Positions 7,419-13,542 of a stretch of 13,542 bases of DNA are shown here, piece by piece (the stretch's first letter is position 1; the number at the start of each line of letters is the position of its first letter). The notes beneath the pieces are model-generated. The model made no database searches, was not told where the DNA came from, and worked only from the letters and a program-made list of their open reading frames with translations. Source of the DNA: Corynebacterium sp. (GTDB lineage: Bacteria; Actinomycetota; Actinomycetes; Mycobacteriales; Mycobacteriaceae); contig NZ_JAUMTY010000055.1 of assembly GCF_030530965.1 (NCBI RefSeq), forward strand, positions 1 to 13,542. The letters are read 5' to 3'. The translations under genes were made by a program, and so were the position numbers.

Positions 7419-7447
7419 ATTCTAGACCGCTCTGTCTATTTCTTCAA
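7419..7447 (-). promoter_or_regulatory. Promoter of the cysI operon
   Basis: On the minus strand a TTGAAG -35 box (7447-7442) and a TAGAAT -10 box (7424-7419) are 17 bases apart, close to the corynebacterial consensus. The -35 box starts three bases past the cysZ stop, and the spacer is filled by the McbR operator. The transcription start should be near 7412. No terminator is seen between cysZ and this promoter, so some read-through from cysZ is likely. Confidence 0.65.
7423..7438. promoter_or_regulatory. McbR operator at the cysI promoter
   Basis: TAGAC-CGCTCT-GTCTA is an exact match to TAGAC-N6-GTCTA, the reported binding site of McbR, the TetR-family repressor of sulfur and methionine genes in C. 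glutamicum. It overlaps the -10 box and spacer, a position suited to repression. A degenerate half-site (TAGAC at 7390-7394) follows downstream. Confidence 0.8.
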
Positions 7448-7449
7448 CT

Positions 7450-8490
7450 TTAGAGACATCGTGCCCCTGACACTGAACTAGATGCCTGCTCAGCTGCGAC
7501 CTCGGGACCACTCGTCTTGATCACTTCTGCCCCGTGCACATTCGCGCGCTTGCCCGACCAGGGATAACGTGAAGAGGACTCGCTACGTGAGCCAGCGTCG
7601 TTAAACGTCGTTAACCGGTTTGAACTGCGCTTTTCCTCTCGAGACTGTGCGTATTGCCGAGCCCAATTGCCTGCGATCATCCCAAAACCAGCAGCTAAGA
7701 CGACCGCTTCCCACTGGGATGCGTGACCGACACCGAGAGCATCGAGCAAAACCTTGACATTCAGCCCAACGAGCAGCACGCCGACCGCGCCACCGAGGAC
7801 CGACGCATTGACTTTTCCGGCGAGCCACGCGGCAAACGGAGCGGTAACAATCCCGCCAATGAACAGGCCTAATGCCGGCGCAGCGTGGTGCTCAACTTCC
7901 CTGCTCAACACCGGTATGAAGCCCAGCGTTGCCGCGGTGGCGACGAGAAACTGCGCGGCCAGGACCGTCCCAACTATCCGCCTCGGCTCGCGTTTTCCGG
8001 CCGCCATCAGCGTCGATGTGGTCATCGTTCCCCAGCCGCCGCCGCCCGTGGCATCCAGACCGCCGACCACCAAACCAAGAATGCCGAGACGCTTCGGGCC
8101 CCACACTGTCTTCGCTTGAATCGTGACGAGCCCGATGAATCGCAAAACGATGAACGTTCCCAAAGCGACAAGAATCGCGGCGGTCACCGGACGCGCTGCT
8201 GACGCGCTCGCCTGGCCAAGAACACGCGCTCCAACAAACGCTCCGAACGCGCCCGGAGCACCCAGCGATAGAGCCAATTTCCAGTCGACATTTCCCATTT
8301 TCCAGTGGCTAAGCCCCAGCGCAAGGGTGGTGCCCACCTCGACGAGGTGAACAATTGCCGACGCCGTCGCGGCCTGCACGCCAGTAAACACCAGCAGTGT
8401 TGTTGAGGTAACCCCGTAGGCCATCCCCATGCTCCCCTTGACCAGCTGCGCACCAACGCCGATCAGGAGAAAAATAATTATCGCTTCCAT
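7450..8490 (-). CDS. cysZ: CysZ, TauE/SafE-family sulfate permease
   Basis: Integral membrane protein of the TauE/SafE (DUF81) family, probable sulfate importer for the cys pathway as proposed for C. glutamicum CysZ. Eight to nine hydrophobic segments span residues 3-280. The first carries the VGAQLVKGSMGMAYG motif and a central one the glycine-rich LDATGGGGWGT (145-155), both typical of the family. The start ATG has GAAGG seven bases upstream. Residues 283-346 form a hydrophilic Ser-rich tail ending in ARCL, which most family members lack. In C. glutamicum cysZ is the last gene of the cluster; here it lies upstream of cysI with its own McbR-controlled promoter. This protein is unrelated to E. 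coli CysZ. The substrate is inferred from context. Confidence 0.88.
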   Translation of the reverse strand: MEAIIIFLLIGVGAQLVKGSMGMAYGVTSTTLLVFTGVQAATASAIVHLVEVGTTLALGLSHWKMGNVDWKLALSLGAPGAFGAFVGARVLGQASASAARPVTAAILVALGTFIVLRFIGLVTIQAKTVWGPKRLGILGLVVGGLDATGGGGWGTMTTSTLMAAGKREPRRIVGTVLAAQFLVATAATLGFIPVLSREVEHHAAPALGLFIGGIVTAPFAAWLAGKVNASVLGGAVGVLLVGLNVKVLLDALGVGHASQWEAVVLAAGFGMIAGNWARQYAQSREEKRSSNRLTTFNDAGSRSESSSRYPWSGKRANVHGAEVIKTSGPEVAAEQASSSVSGARCL

Positions 8491-8531
8491 GGGTTCGCCT
8501 TCGCACTACGTTGTCTAAGTACCGTCAGCCT

Positions 8532-8560
8532 AAAATAGACCGAGCGGTCTAGGTATTGAA
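8532..8560 (-). promoter_or_regulatory. Promoter of cysZ
   Basis: Directly after the McbR box on the minus strand lies TATTTT (8537-8532) as a -10 box. A weak -35 (TTCAAT, 8560-8555) sits 17 bases upstream. The arrangement copies the cysI promoter, where the operator also runs into the -10 box. The leader would be only about 35 nt. Confidence 0.5.
8536..8551. promoter_or_regulatory. McbR operator at the cysZ promoter
   Basis: TAGAC-CGAGCG-GTCTA is a second exact match to the TAGAC-N6-GTCTA operator, 46 bases upstream of the cysZ start. With the box at 7423 it places permease and reductase operon under the same presumed regulator. Confidence 0.8.
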
Positions 8561-8962
8561 AGCGAACCTACCCCTCCCCGTTCACGACGTCAACATTTCC
8601 GCGACACAGTGTCCCCCCGGTTGATTGACCTGGATGTACGGACGTGCGAGCGCAACTAAGAGTCGGAGCACGGCCCTGTCCCTAATCCTTAACCTGGCGG
8701 CCGGCCTTAACTTTGGTGTCCTCTACATCCCCAATACCCCGACATCAATGCCGCAGTGTCAATACTTCGGGGTTGATCCCAGTAATAGGGATATCGGTCC
8801 AAAGTTCCGATCCCCGACTCACATTCAGACGGAAACGTCTCCGCCACAAAACTCCGACATGACATATCCCCCGCCAGCCCCGGGCCAACTTCAGCAATTC
8901 CCAATTCCACCTACAGGATTTAGGTCCTTACATGTTGGCCCGGGACCCATCAGGCCGGCACA
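8561..8962. other. Hairpin-rich gap between ptsS and cysZ
   Basis: No convincing gene. Several inverted repeats are visible: AGACG-GAAA-CGTCT at 8827-8840, TCGG/CCGA around 8793-8810, ATCCC/GGGAT at about 8777-8793, and the 11-bp pair at 8879-8944. A plus-strand frame from 8859 reads MTYPPPAPGQ at its start but ends after 35 codons with no ribosome binding site, and may be a gene remnant. Nothing else is recognised. Confidence 0.4.
8879..8944 (-). terminator. 11-bp perfect inverted repeat after ptsS
   Basis: CCCGGGCCAAC (8879-8889) and GTTGGCCCGGG (8934-8944) are perfect reverse complements around 44 bases that hold a smaller AGGA/TCCT stem. It starts 19 bases past the ptsS stop, where a terminator is expected, but no T run follows on the minus strand. 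It could instead protect the 3' end of the ptsS mRNA. Confidence 0.4.
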
Positions 8963-11041
8963 CTAAGCGTCTCCTTTTGAAGCTGCCACATAGCTACCAG
9001 AATGCGAAGCTTCCTGGCCGTCTGACGCTGACGGCTTCGGGTCCACAGCATAAAGCTCGTCACCTGACGTAACCTCGCTGGGCAACGAGTGGACCAACCG
9101 ATGCAGAGGGCCTACACGTCGATAGTTACTGACAACGACCGGGGTCGTAACTTCGTACCCGGCTCCAGTAATCCCGTCAATATCGAATTCGCCCAAAACT
9201 TCACCGGCTTCGACAACATCACCTTGTTTCTTGTGAGGTGTGAAGTACTTACCTTTTAGATTCACAGTATCGAAGCCAATGTGCATCAAAATATCCAATG
9301 GTTTTCCATCTTCGCCTTTACCCCGAACGGCGAAAGCGTGCCCAGTCGGAAATGCCACAATAATTTTCCCGCTGATCGGAGCCACGAGTTTTCCTATCGA
9401 CGGCTTAATTGCCACGCCCGGGCCAAGTTTTCCTTGGGCAAACATCGGCTCGCTAATGGATGAAAGTGGAGATACTTCTCCGGAAAGCGGAGCATAAACC
9501 GTTGTTGCATTTTCCGAAGGCGTATCCGCAGCATCGTCGTCGGCAGCCTCGGAGGCCATCGAACCCGTCGGGATGGCTGCATTGTTGCCGGCTCCGACAT
9601 CAACTCCATCGGGAACATCGGGGTCGATCGTTCCTTTTCGGACGAGGGAAAACTTCCCATAGCTGAAAGCCGCAATGAAGGAAAGTACGAAGGTAATAAC
9701 TGCGCAGATCAAGAAGTTGCCCCAGTCACCGGCGCGCATCGAAACCACACCGACGAAACCGGCAGCACCTAAAGCCATGGCCTTCACATTAAACAGGGCG
9801 ATGAGCGCGCCACCGATAGCTCCGGCACCCATCCCGATATAGAACGGCCAGCGCAAACGTAAGTTAACACCGAAAATAGCTGGCTCGGTAATACCGAATA
9901 CAGCCGAAACTCCCGACGCACCTGCGAGACCTTTTAATTTTTCGTTCTTCGCGAGGAAGAAAACAGCTAGCGCGCCCGCACCTTGAGCAATGTTTGCCAT
10001 CGATGCGATAGCAAAAATAAACGATCCGCCTTGGTTCCATAACATCGTCTCGACGGGTGGGAAGCTCTGGTGGAGACCCGTGATAACAATCGGAGAGTAA
10101 ATCAGGCCGAAGATGAAGCCACCGATCGGGCCACCAGCGTCGTAAATATTTTGTAGTCCGATGGCGAGCTCATCACCGACCCACCGCAACGCGGGGCCGA
10201 CGGCAATAAAGGTCACAAAACCGGTGATCAACAGGGTAAGAAGGGGCGTGACCATAAAGTCGACGGTGCCTTTAAGTCGCTTGTGGAACGCCTTCTCGAT
10301 GGTTGCCAAAATCCAAGACACCGCAAGCACAGGAAGTACGGTTCCCTGATAGCCCGCCTGAGCAACGTGCAATCCGAAGAGATCCCAATATTGCATGGAC
10401 CCCTTATCAATGGCCTCGGCGACGTCATAACCGTTCACGAGAGTTGGCATGACCATGGCCATACCAATGCCGGCGCCCAAAAACTCGTTACCGCCGAAGC
10501 GTTTAGTCGCCGTGAAGCCCACCAAGACAGGCAAAAATGCGAAAGGAGCGGATGCAAGGAGATTTATCATCTCCGAGACTCCGCTAATTTGTGGATACAT
10601 CGCGACTAACGAGCGCGATCCGAAAAGCCCTTCGGCAGTCAATACATTGTTGAGGGCCATGAGCAGACCCCCGCCGACCAGGATCGGGATGAGAGGAACA
10701 AATATGTCGGCGAGAACTTTTACTCCCCGTGTGAACCAGTTGCTTTTCTCAGCCGCAAAGTTTTTCAGTTCCTCTGTCGTCACGGAAATATTCTTGGAGG
10801 TAAGCTTATCCAGTTCGCTGAATACTTCATTTACGTCCCCGGGGCCGACAATAATCTGGAACATTCCCCCGGTCTCAAAGGTCCCTTTTAAGTCGGGGTC
10901 ATTATCGAGGGCTTGGGAATCCACCGCCTCGGTATCGTTGAGAACCATTCTTAGCCGAGTAGCGCAGTGAGCTGCAGCCACTATGTTGGATTCGCCACCG
11001 ATAGCGTTGAGAACCCTATCGGCAACCGCCTTGTGATCCAC
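8963..11041 (-). CDS. ptsS: PtsS, sucrose-type PTS enzyme IIBCA
   Basis: Membrane permease of the phosphotransferase system that imports a sugar, most likely sucrose, and phosphorylates it. All three domains are in one chain of 692 residues. The IIB domain (1-90) has phosphocysteine C26 in AHCATRLR. The IIC domain (about 105-465) has about ten membrane segments and the conserved GITEPAIFGVNLR at 383-395. The glucose-type IIA domain (about 523-670) has H568 and phosphohistidine H587 in LMHIGFDTV. A Pro/Asp/Ala-rich linker (471-515) joins IIC and IIA. The start is GTG with AGGAG five bases upstream. The neighbour scrB and the same pairing in C. glutamicum support sucrose; trehalose or another beta-fructoside glucoside cannot be excluded from sequence alone. 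Confidence 0.9.
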   Translation of the reverse strand: MDHKAVADRVLNAIGGESNIVAAAHCATRLRMVLNDTEAVDSQALDNDPDLKGTFETGGMFQIIVGPGDVNEVFSELDKLTSKNISVTTEELKNFAAEKSNWFTRGVKVLADIFVPLIPILVGGGLLMALNNVLTAEGLFGSRSLVAMYPQISGVSEMINLLASAPFAFLPVLVGFTATKRFGGNEFLGAGIGMAMVMPTLVNGYDVAEAIDKGSMQYWDLFGLHVAQAGYQGTVLPVLAVSWILATIEKAFHKRLKGTVDFMVTPLLTLLITGFVTFIAVGPALRWVGDELAIGLQNIYDAGGPIGGFIFGLIYSPIVITGLHQSFPPVETMLWNQGGSFIFAIASMANIAQGAGALAVFFLAKNEKLKGLAGASGVSAVFGITEPAIFGVNLRLRWPFYIGMGAGAIGGALIALFNVKAMALGAAGFVGVVSMRAGDWGNFLICAVITFVLSFIAAFSYGKFSLVRKGTIDPDVPDGVDVGAGNNAAIPTGSMASEAADDDAADTPSENATTVYAPLSGEVSPLSSISEPMFAQGKLGPGVAIKPSIGKLVAPISGKIIVAFPTGHAFAVRGKGEDGKPLDILMHIGFDTVNLKGKYFTPHKKQGDVVEAGEVLGEFDIDGITGAGYEVTTPVVVSNYRRVGPLHRLVHSLPSEVTSGDELYAVDPKPSASDGQEASHSGSYVAASKGDA

Positions 11042-11630
11042 TATTTCTCCTATTCATCCCTGCCAAAGCTAGTGACGATCACTACCTGGTATTACTGCTA
11101 AAAAGATATCTACTTGTTTTGCTGAAACGTGCCGAGCCATCCTTTGCTCTAAAGCGTTTACTTATTATTATTCTGAATTTAAAAATATGACCTATACACA
11201 GGAACAAAGTGCTCCTGTTAAGAAGTCACTAACACTCGTTAACAGTAACAGATGCTGCAGACGAAATATTGATGGCTTATGAGGCACGTTTTTTAGACGC
11301 ACGGGACATTTATCTGCACAGACAGATCTTGGTAAGACAAAGATCTCTAGGAGAGTTTCGCACGGCCGTGGGATACGTCACGCATAACGGGGATATATCA
11401 CGAATTTCTGAGATAAATGATGCATCCGGAATGAATCGGGGACCCTTGTAAAAATCAAACACCTCTGAGATATACCCCGAAAAACACTCAGACATCAGCC
11501 GCACTCGAAGTGCTATCTAAAAACACAGCTCAGTCATTTTTAATGGAGTAAAACAAGGCGCAGTAACGTCGATCACAAAATAGCTTCGTCTAATGCATGA
11601 AAGAACGAAGGAATCGGACCACGCAACCGA
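11042..11630. promoter_or_regulatory. AT-rich 590-bp gap between scrB and ptsS with probable ptsS control region
   Basis: No credible gene; two frames of 60-64 codons on opposite strands overlap each other and lack ribosome binding sites. Near ptsS I see TAAAGCGTTTA (11150-11160), resembling a LacI-family or cre-like half site. I also see ACAGGA/TCCTGT (11198-11218) and CTGTTAA/TTAACAG with a 17-base spacer (11215-11245). A possible promoter reads TTAACA (11221-11216) and TATAGG (11196-11191) with a long 19-base spacer. Further in lie ATCTG/CAGAT (11312-11327), an imperfect pair CGGGGATATATC and GATATACCCCG (11388-11399, 11469-11479), and GCACT-CGA-AGTGC (11501-11513). Regulator identity is unknown. 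Confidence 0.4.
11573..11610 (-). terminator. Possible intrinsic terminator of scrB
   Basis: On the minus strand CTTCGT (11610-11605) and ACGAAG (11589-11584) form a 6-bp stem about 20 bases past the scrB stop, followed by CTATTTTGTG. The stem is short and the loop of 15 is long, so efficiency is doubtful. Confidence 0.35.
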
Positions 11631-13235
11631 TCACATCGGGCTCGTCTCTTCGCGCAATTCGCACCAGGTCTCCCCTTCCGAAGGATAGACCACCGACGAC
11701 AGCGCTATTTGCCCTCCACCAGCTAAAACCTCTAACGTGCAGCCGTCGACGACTATCGACGTCGCGCCTTGCGTGTATTCCGTATCAACATCAGCCACCC
11801 GCACATCACCATTAATCTCGACCGATACCCTGCTACGTCCAACGTCAATCCGTGCTGCTTGGTTGCCGCCCGTGTCGGTAAGGAACACGGAATGCACCGC
11901 GTCACTATCGCTCGGCGCAGCGACCTCACGATGTTGCACCCAAAACGGTCCGTAATTATTTACCGTCGCAGCCTCGGCTGCACATGAACGTATTGTCCCG
12001 GCGTCCGGCAGGAACGACTGAACCAGCCGATGATCCCGCAGCACTACACGACGCGGCATCGTTAGCGAATGAACCCATCCCGCGGCTGACACCGTGGGCG
12101 CATCATCGGCATCGGGAAGCCCCATCCACCCCAGCATGACGGCAGAATCCCACGCGCCAGAATCCTGCCGTGGCCGGCGTCGGTAATAAGCACTCTCTGC
12201 CGAGCGGGAATTATCAACCGGACCACTCTGATCGTTGAGAGAATCTTCCGTAACTACATCAGTTTTCTTATTACCTTTCTGAAGGTCAGCAATACACGAT
12301 CCATCCGTGAACTGCGGAGCATAAAAAGTGTGACCATAATCGAGCTCCGAAAATCCCCGAATTACAGAAAACGTCGTTCCTTCAAGCTTGCCGACGATGT
12401 AACCGCACTGATCACTACTCGCGTAATGACGAACCCCATTGATCCGACGCTCAGAAAGCCCCTGCGGGCACATGACTAGAACGTCCAAATCCTCTCCTGT
12501 GCTACGGTCATGCATCCGGAAGAGGTTTGGACACTCCCACATATAGCCACGCGGAAGAATGTCTGGCGCGGAACCGGGCTGCGCAGATTTTACGTCGAAA
12601 ATAAGCTCACCTTCGTAAGCCCAGTGAACTAAATCGTCGGAACGATACAAAGCAATCCCACCGGTGAGATCATTTCGCTGCGCACCAATGACCATTCGCC
12701 AGCGTCGTTTTCCCCCATAATCTCGTGTCACCATCGGGTCACGGAAATGCTCGGTAAACCCCGGGGCAGGACCATCGATCACCGGATTTTCTGGATAATG
12801 TCGAAACTCCATACCAACAACCGGATCATGTGTCGCGCGAACCAAGTTTTGACTTGTACGGCGACAGATTTTTCCATTGTCCACCGGAATCTTGACATTT
12901 CCCGTGTAAAAAATCGCTAACGAATCCTTATTGCCTTTGCGGTTTCCCCCATTTTCATTAACGACGACAGCATTTCCGGAATAACACCCCTGCATATCAT
13001 AGGAATGACCCGGATACAGAGAATCGGGATGGTGAGTAATCCGCCATGCATTCTTCCCAGCAATAGGTACGGACGCATGGCCCCAGCCGGTGCGTTTAGG
13101 AGTACGAGGAAAAACCGGGTCGTGCTGATAAAAGATGTGGAGTGTGTTGCCGACGATGCACAAACCATTCGGGTCGTTCAACCTGCCCTGGAGAGGGGTG
13201 ACATGCAGAAAGGGGCGCATCGAATTGGCTGTCAT
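11631..13235 (-). CDS. scrB: ScrB, GH32 sucrose-6-phosphate hydrolase
   Basis: Glycoside hydrolase family 32 beta-fructosidase, splitting sucrose-6-phosphate delivered by PtsS into glucose-6-phosphate and fructose. Key motifs are NDPNG at 20-24 (nucleophile D21), GWGHAS at 50-55, FRDP at 164-167 (transition-state stabiliser D166) and WECPNLF at 233-239 (acid/base E234), followed by YGHTFYAPQ and LGWMGLPD. The C-terminal beta-sandwich is recognisable (VDGCTLEVLAGGGQIALSSVVYP). No signal peptide, so cytoplasmic. The 534 residues include a hydrophilic insert at about 313-363 between FTDG and AVMLGWMGLPD, where the family usually has a few residues. A TACCAT box at 13248-13243 lies just upstream of the ATG with no strong ribosome binding site, so a leaderless transcript is possible. 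Sucrose-6-phosphate rather than free sucrose is inferred from the PTS neighbour. Confidence 0.92.
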   Translation of the reverse strand: MTANSMRPFLHVTPLQGRLNDPNGLCIVGNTLHIFYQHDPVFPRTPKRTGWGHASVPIAGKNAWRITHHPDSLYPGHSYDMQGCYSGNAVVVNENGGNRKGNKDSLAIFYTGNVKIPVDNGKICRRTSQNLVRATHDPVVGMEFRHYPENPVIDGPAPGFTEHFRDPMVTRDYGGKRRWRMVIGAQRNDLTGGIALYRSDDLVHWAYEGELIFDVKSAQPGSAPDILPRGYMWECPNLFRMHDRSTGEDLDVLVMCPQGLSERRINGVRHYASSDQCGYIVGKLEGTTFSVIRGFSELDYGHTFYAPQFTDGSCIADLQKGNKKTDVVTEDSLNDQSGPVDNSRSAESAYYRRRPRQDSGAWDSAVMLGWMGLPDADDAPTVSAAGWVHSLTMPRRVVLRDHRLVQSFLPDAGTIRSCAAEAATVNNYGPFWVQHREVAAPSDSDAVHSVFLTDTGGNQAARIDVGRSRVSVEINGDVRVADVDTEYTQGATSIVVDGCTLEVLAGGGQIALSSVVYPSEGETWCELREETSPM

Positions 13236-13487
13236 GGCACCTATGGTAGCGGTTTGGCGCTGTAGGTTGACCTTACGTATGGGGGTTGCATCCGATGATT
13301 GATCGCCACTAATGGTGGGTCAGCGCCGGAAATACGAATCGATGTCCTTTAGGCGAGGCCGAAGTGCATGATTTCTCGAAATTGTGAAAGTGATTGTGGT
13401 TAAGGTGGCTCCATCGGGCCATTCTCGAGCCCAGATACCTTCGTTATAGGAAAAGTGCTGGGGTATATCGGGCGTTCCTGAGAGAAA
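13236..13487. other. Region upstream of scrB
   Basis: No credible gene. It should hold the scrB promoter; the only candidate is the TACCAT box close to the ATG. A CCAC-TAATG-GTGG dyad (13306-13318) could be an operator. One copy of the 18-bp repeat lies at 13451-13468. A 60-codon minus-strand frame (13502-13320) begins inside the insertion sequence end and has no homologue that I recognise. Confidence 0.35.
13451..13468 (+). repeat. Sixth copy of the 18-bp dispersed repeat
   Basis: AAAAGTGCTGGGGTATAT matches the copy at 5-22 in 15 of 18 positions, and the similarity extends outward: both have GG before and a C followed by G-rich sequence after. This shows that the motif is not confined to the cys operon end. 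Confidence 0.55.
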
Positions 13488-13542
13488 TGAACTGCTCCCC
13501 ATTAGTTGGACTGAGAAATCAGACCCCGACTAGCAGGGAGCA
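13488..13542 (+). mobile_element. Left end of an IS3-family (IS150-type) insertion sequence, truncated by the window
   Basis: The sequence from 13488 begins TGAACTGCTCCCCATTAG, followed by GTTGGAC and then GAAAT a few bases on. The terminal inverted repeat of IS150-type IS3 elements, as I remember it, has the same TG-ACTGC-CCC-ATT-GTTGGAC-GAAAT layout. GGGAG at 13536-13540 would suit a ribosome binding site for orfA just beyond the edge. An internal TGCTCCC/GGGAGCA pair (13493-13499, 13536-13542) is also present. No transposase residues fall inside the window. Confidence 0.55.

Noticed and set aside
8707..8910. Minus-strand 67-codon frame between ptsS and cysZ
   Set aside because: GTG start without a ribosome binding site, inside the hairpin-rich gap, no recognisable family.
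8859..8966. Plus-strand frame beginning MTYPPPAPGQ, like the Pro-rich start of a membrane protein
   Set aside because: Only 35 codons, no ribosome binding site, and it runs into the end of ptsS; at best a remnant.
11269..11504. Overlapping 60-64-codon frames on both strands between scrB and ptsS
   Set aside because: They overlap on opposite strands, lack ribosome binding sites and coincide with inverted repeats.
13320..13502. 60-codon minus-strand frame near the right edge
   Set aside because: It starts inside the presumed insertion sequence end, has an in-frame stop shortly upstream and shows no known domain.

Overview
The window reads as chromosomal DNA of a Corynebacterium, or a very close relative. 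The basis is the cysI-cysX-cysH-cysD-cysN-cysY sulfate-assimilation cluster with the small actinobacterial gene cysX, two perfect copies of the corynebacterial McbR operator TAGAC-N6-GTCTA, and a ptsS-scrB sucrose pair like that of C. glutamicum. I cannot name a species. All confident genes lie on the minus strand, so transcription runs from high to low coordinates.

Right part (about 8.9-13.5 kb), sucrose use. scrB (intracellular GH32 sucrose-6-phosphate hydrolase, 13235-11631) comes first. After a 590-bp AT-rich gap with many small inverted repeats follows ptsS (sucrose-type PTS enzyme IIBCA, GTG start, 11041-8963). PtsS imports and phosphorylates sucrose; ScrB splits the phosphorylated product. 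The last 55 bases look like the left end of an IS3-family (IS150-type) insertion sequence that continues past the window.

Middle and left part (0.27-8.6 kb), sulfate to sulfide. cysZ (TauE/SafE permease, 8490-7450) has its own promoter with a perfect McbR box. A second perfect McbR box is embedded in a near-consensus promoter directly after the cysZ stop. That promoter faces a leader of about 450 nt with several stem-loops before cysI. Then follow cysI (sulfite reductase, 6965), cysX (small CxxC protein, ATGA overlap with cysI), cysH (APS reductase with 4Fe-4S cysteines), cysD and cysN (ATP sulfurylase, TGATG overlap) and cysY (sirohydrochlorin ferrochelatase, supplying siroheme for CysI). 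No APS kinase domain is present, so the route is sulfate to APS to sulfite to sulfide. The fpr2 reductase gene that heads this operon in C. glutamicum is absent here, and cysZ is first instead of last.

Left edge (1-273): non-coding DNA with five copies of an 18-bp motif, two of which form a long bidirectional terminator-like hairpin. A sixth copy lies near the right edge at 13451. The most noteworthy items are this dispersed repeat, the long structured cysI leader behind a McbR-controlled promoter, the zinc-ribbon-like CysX, and low-complexity inserts in ScrB, CysY and CysI. I found no tRNA, rRNA, CRISPR or defence system.
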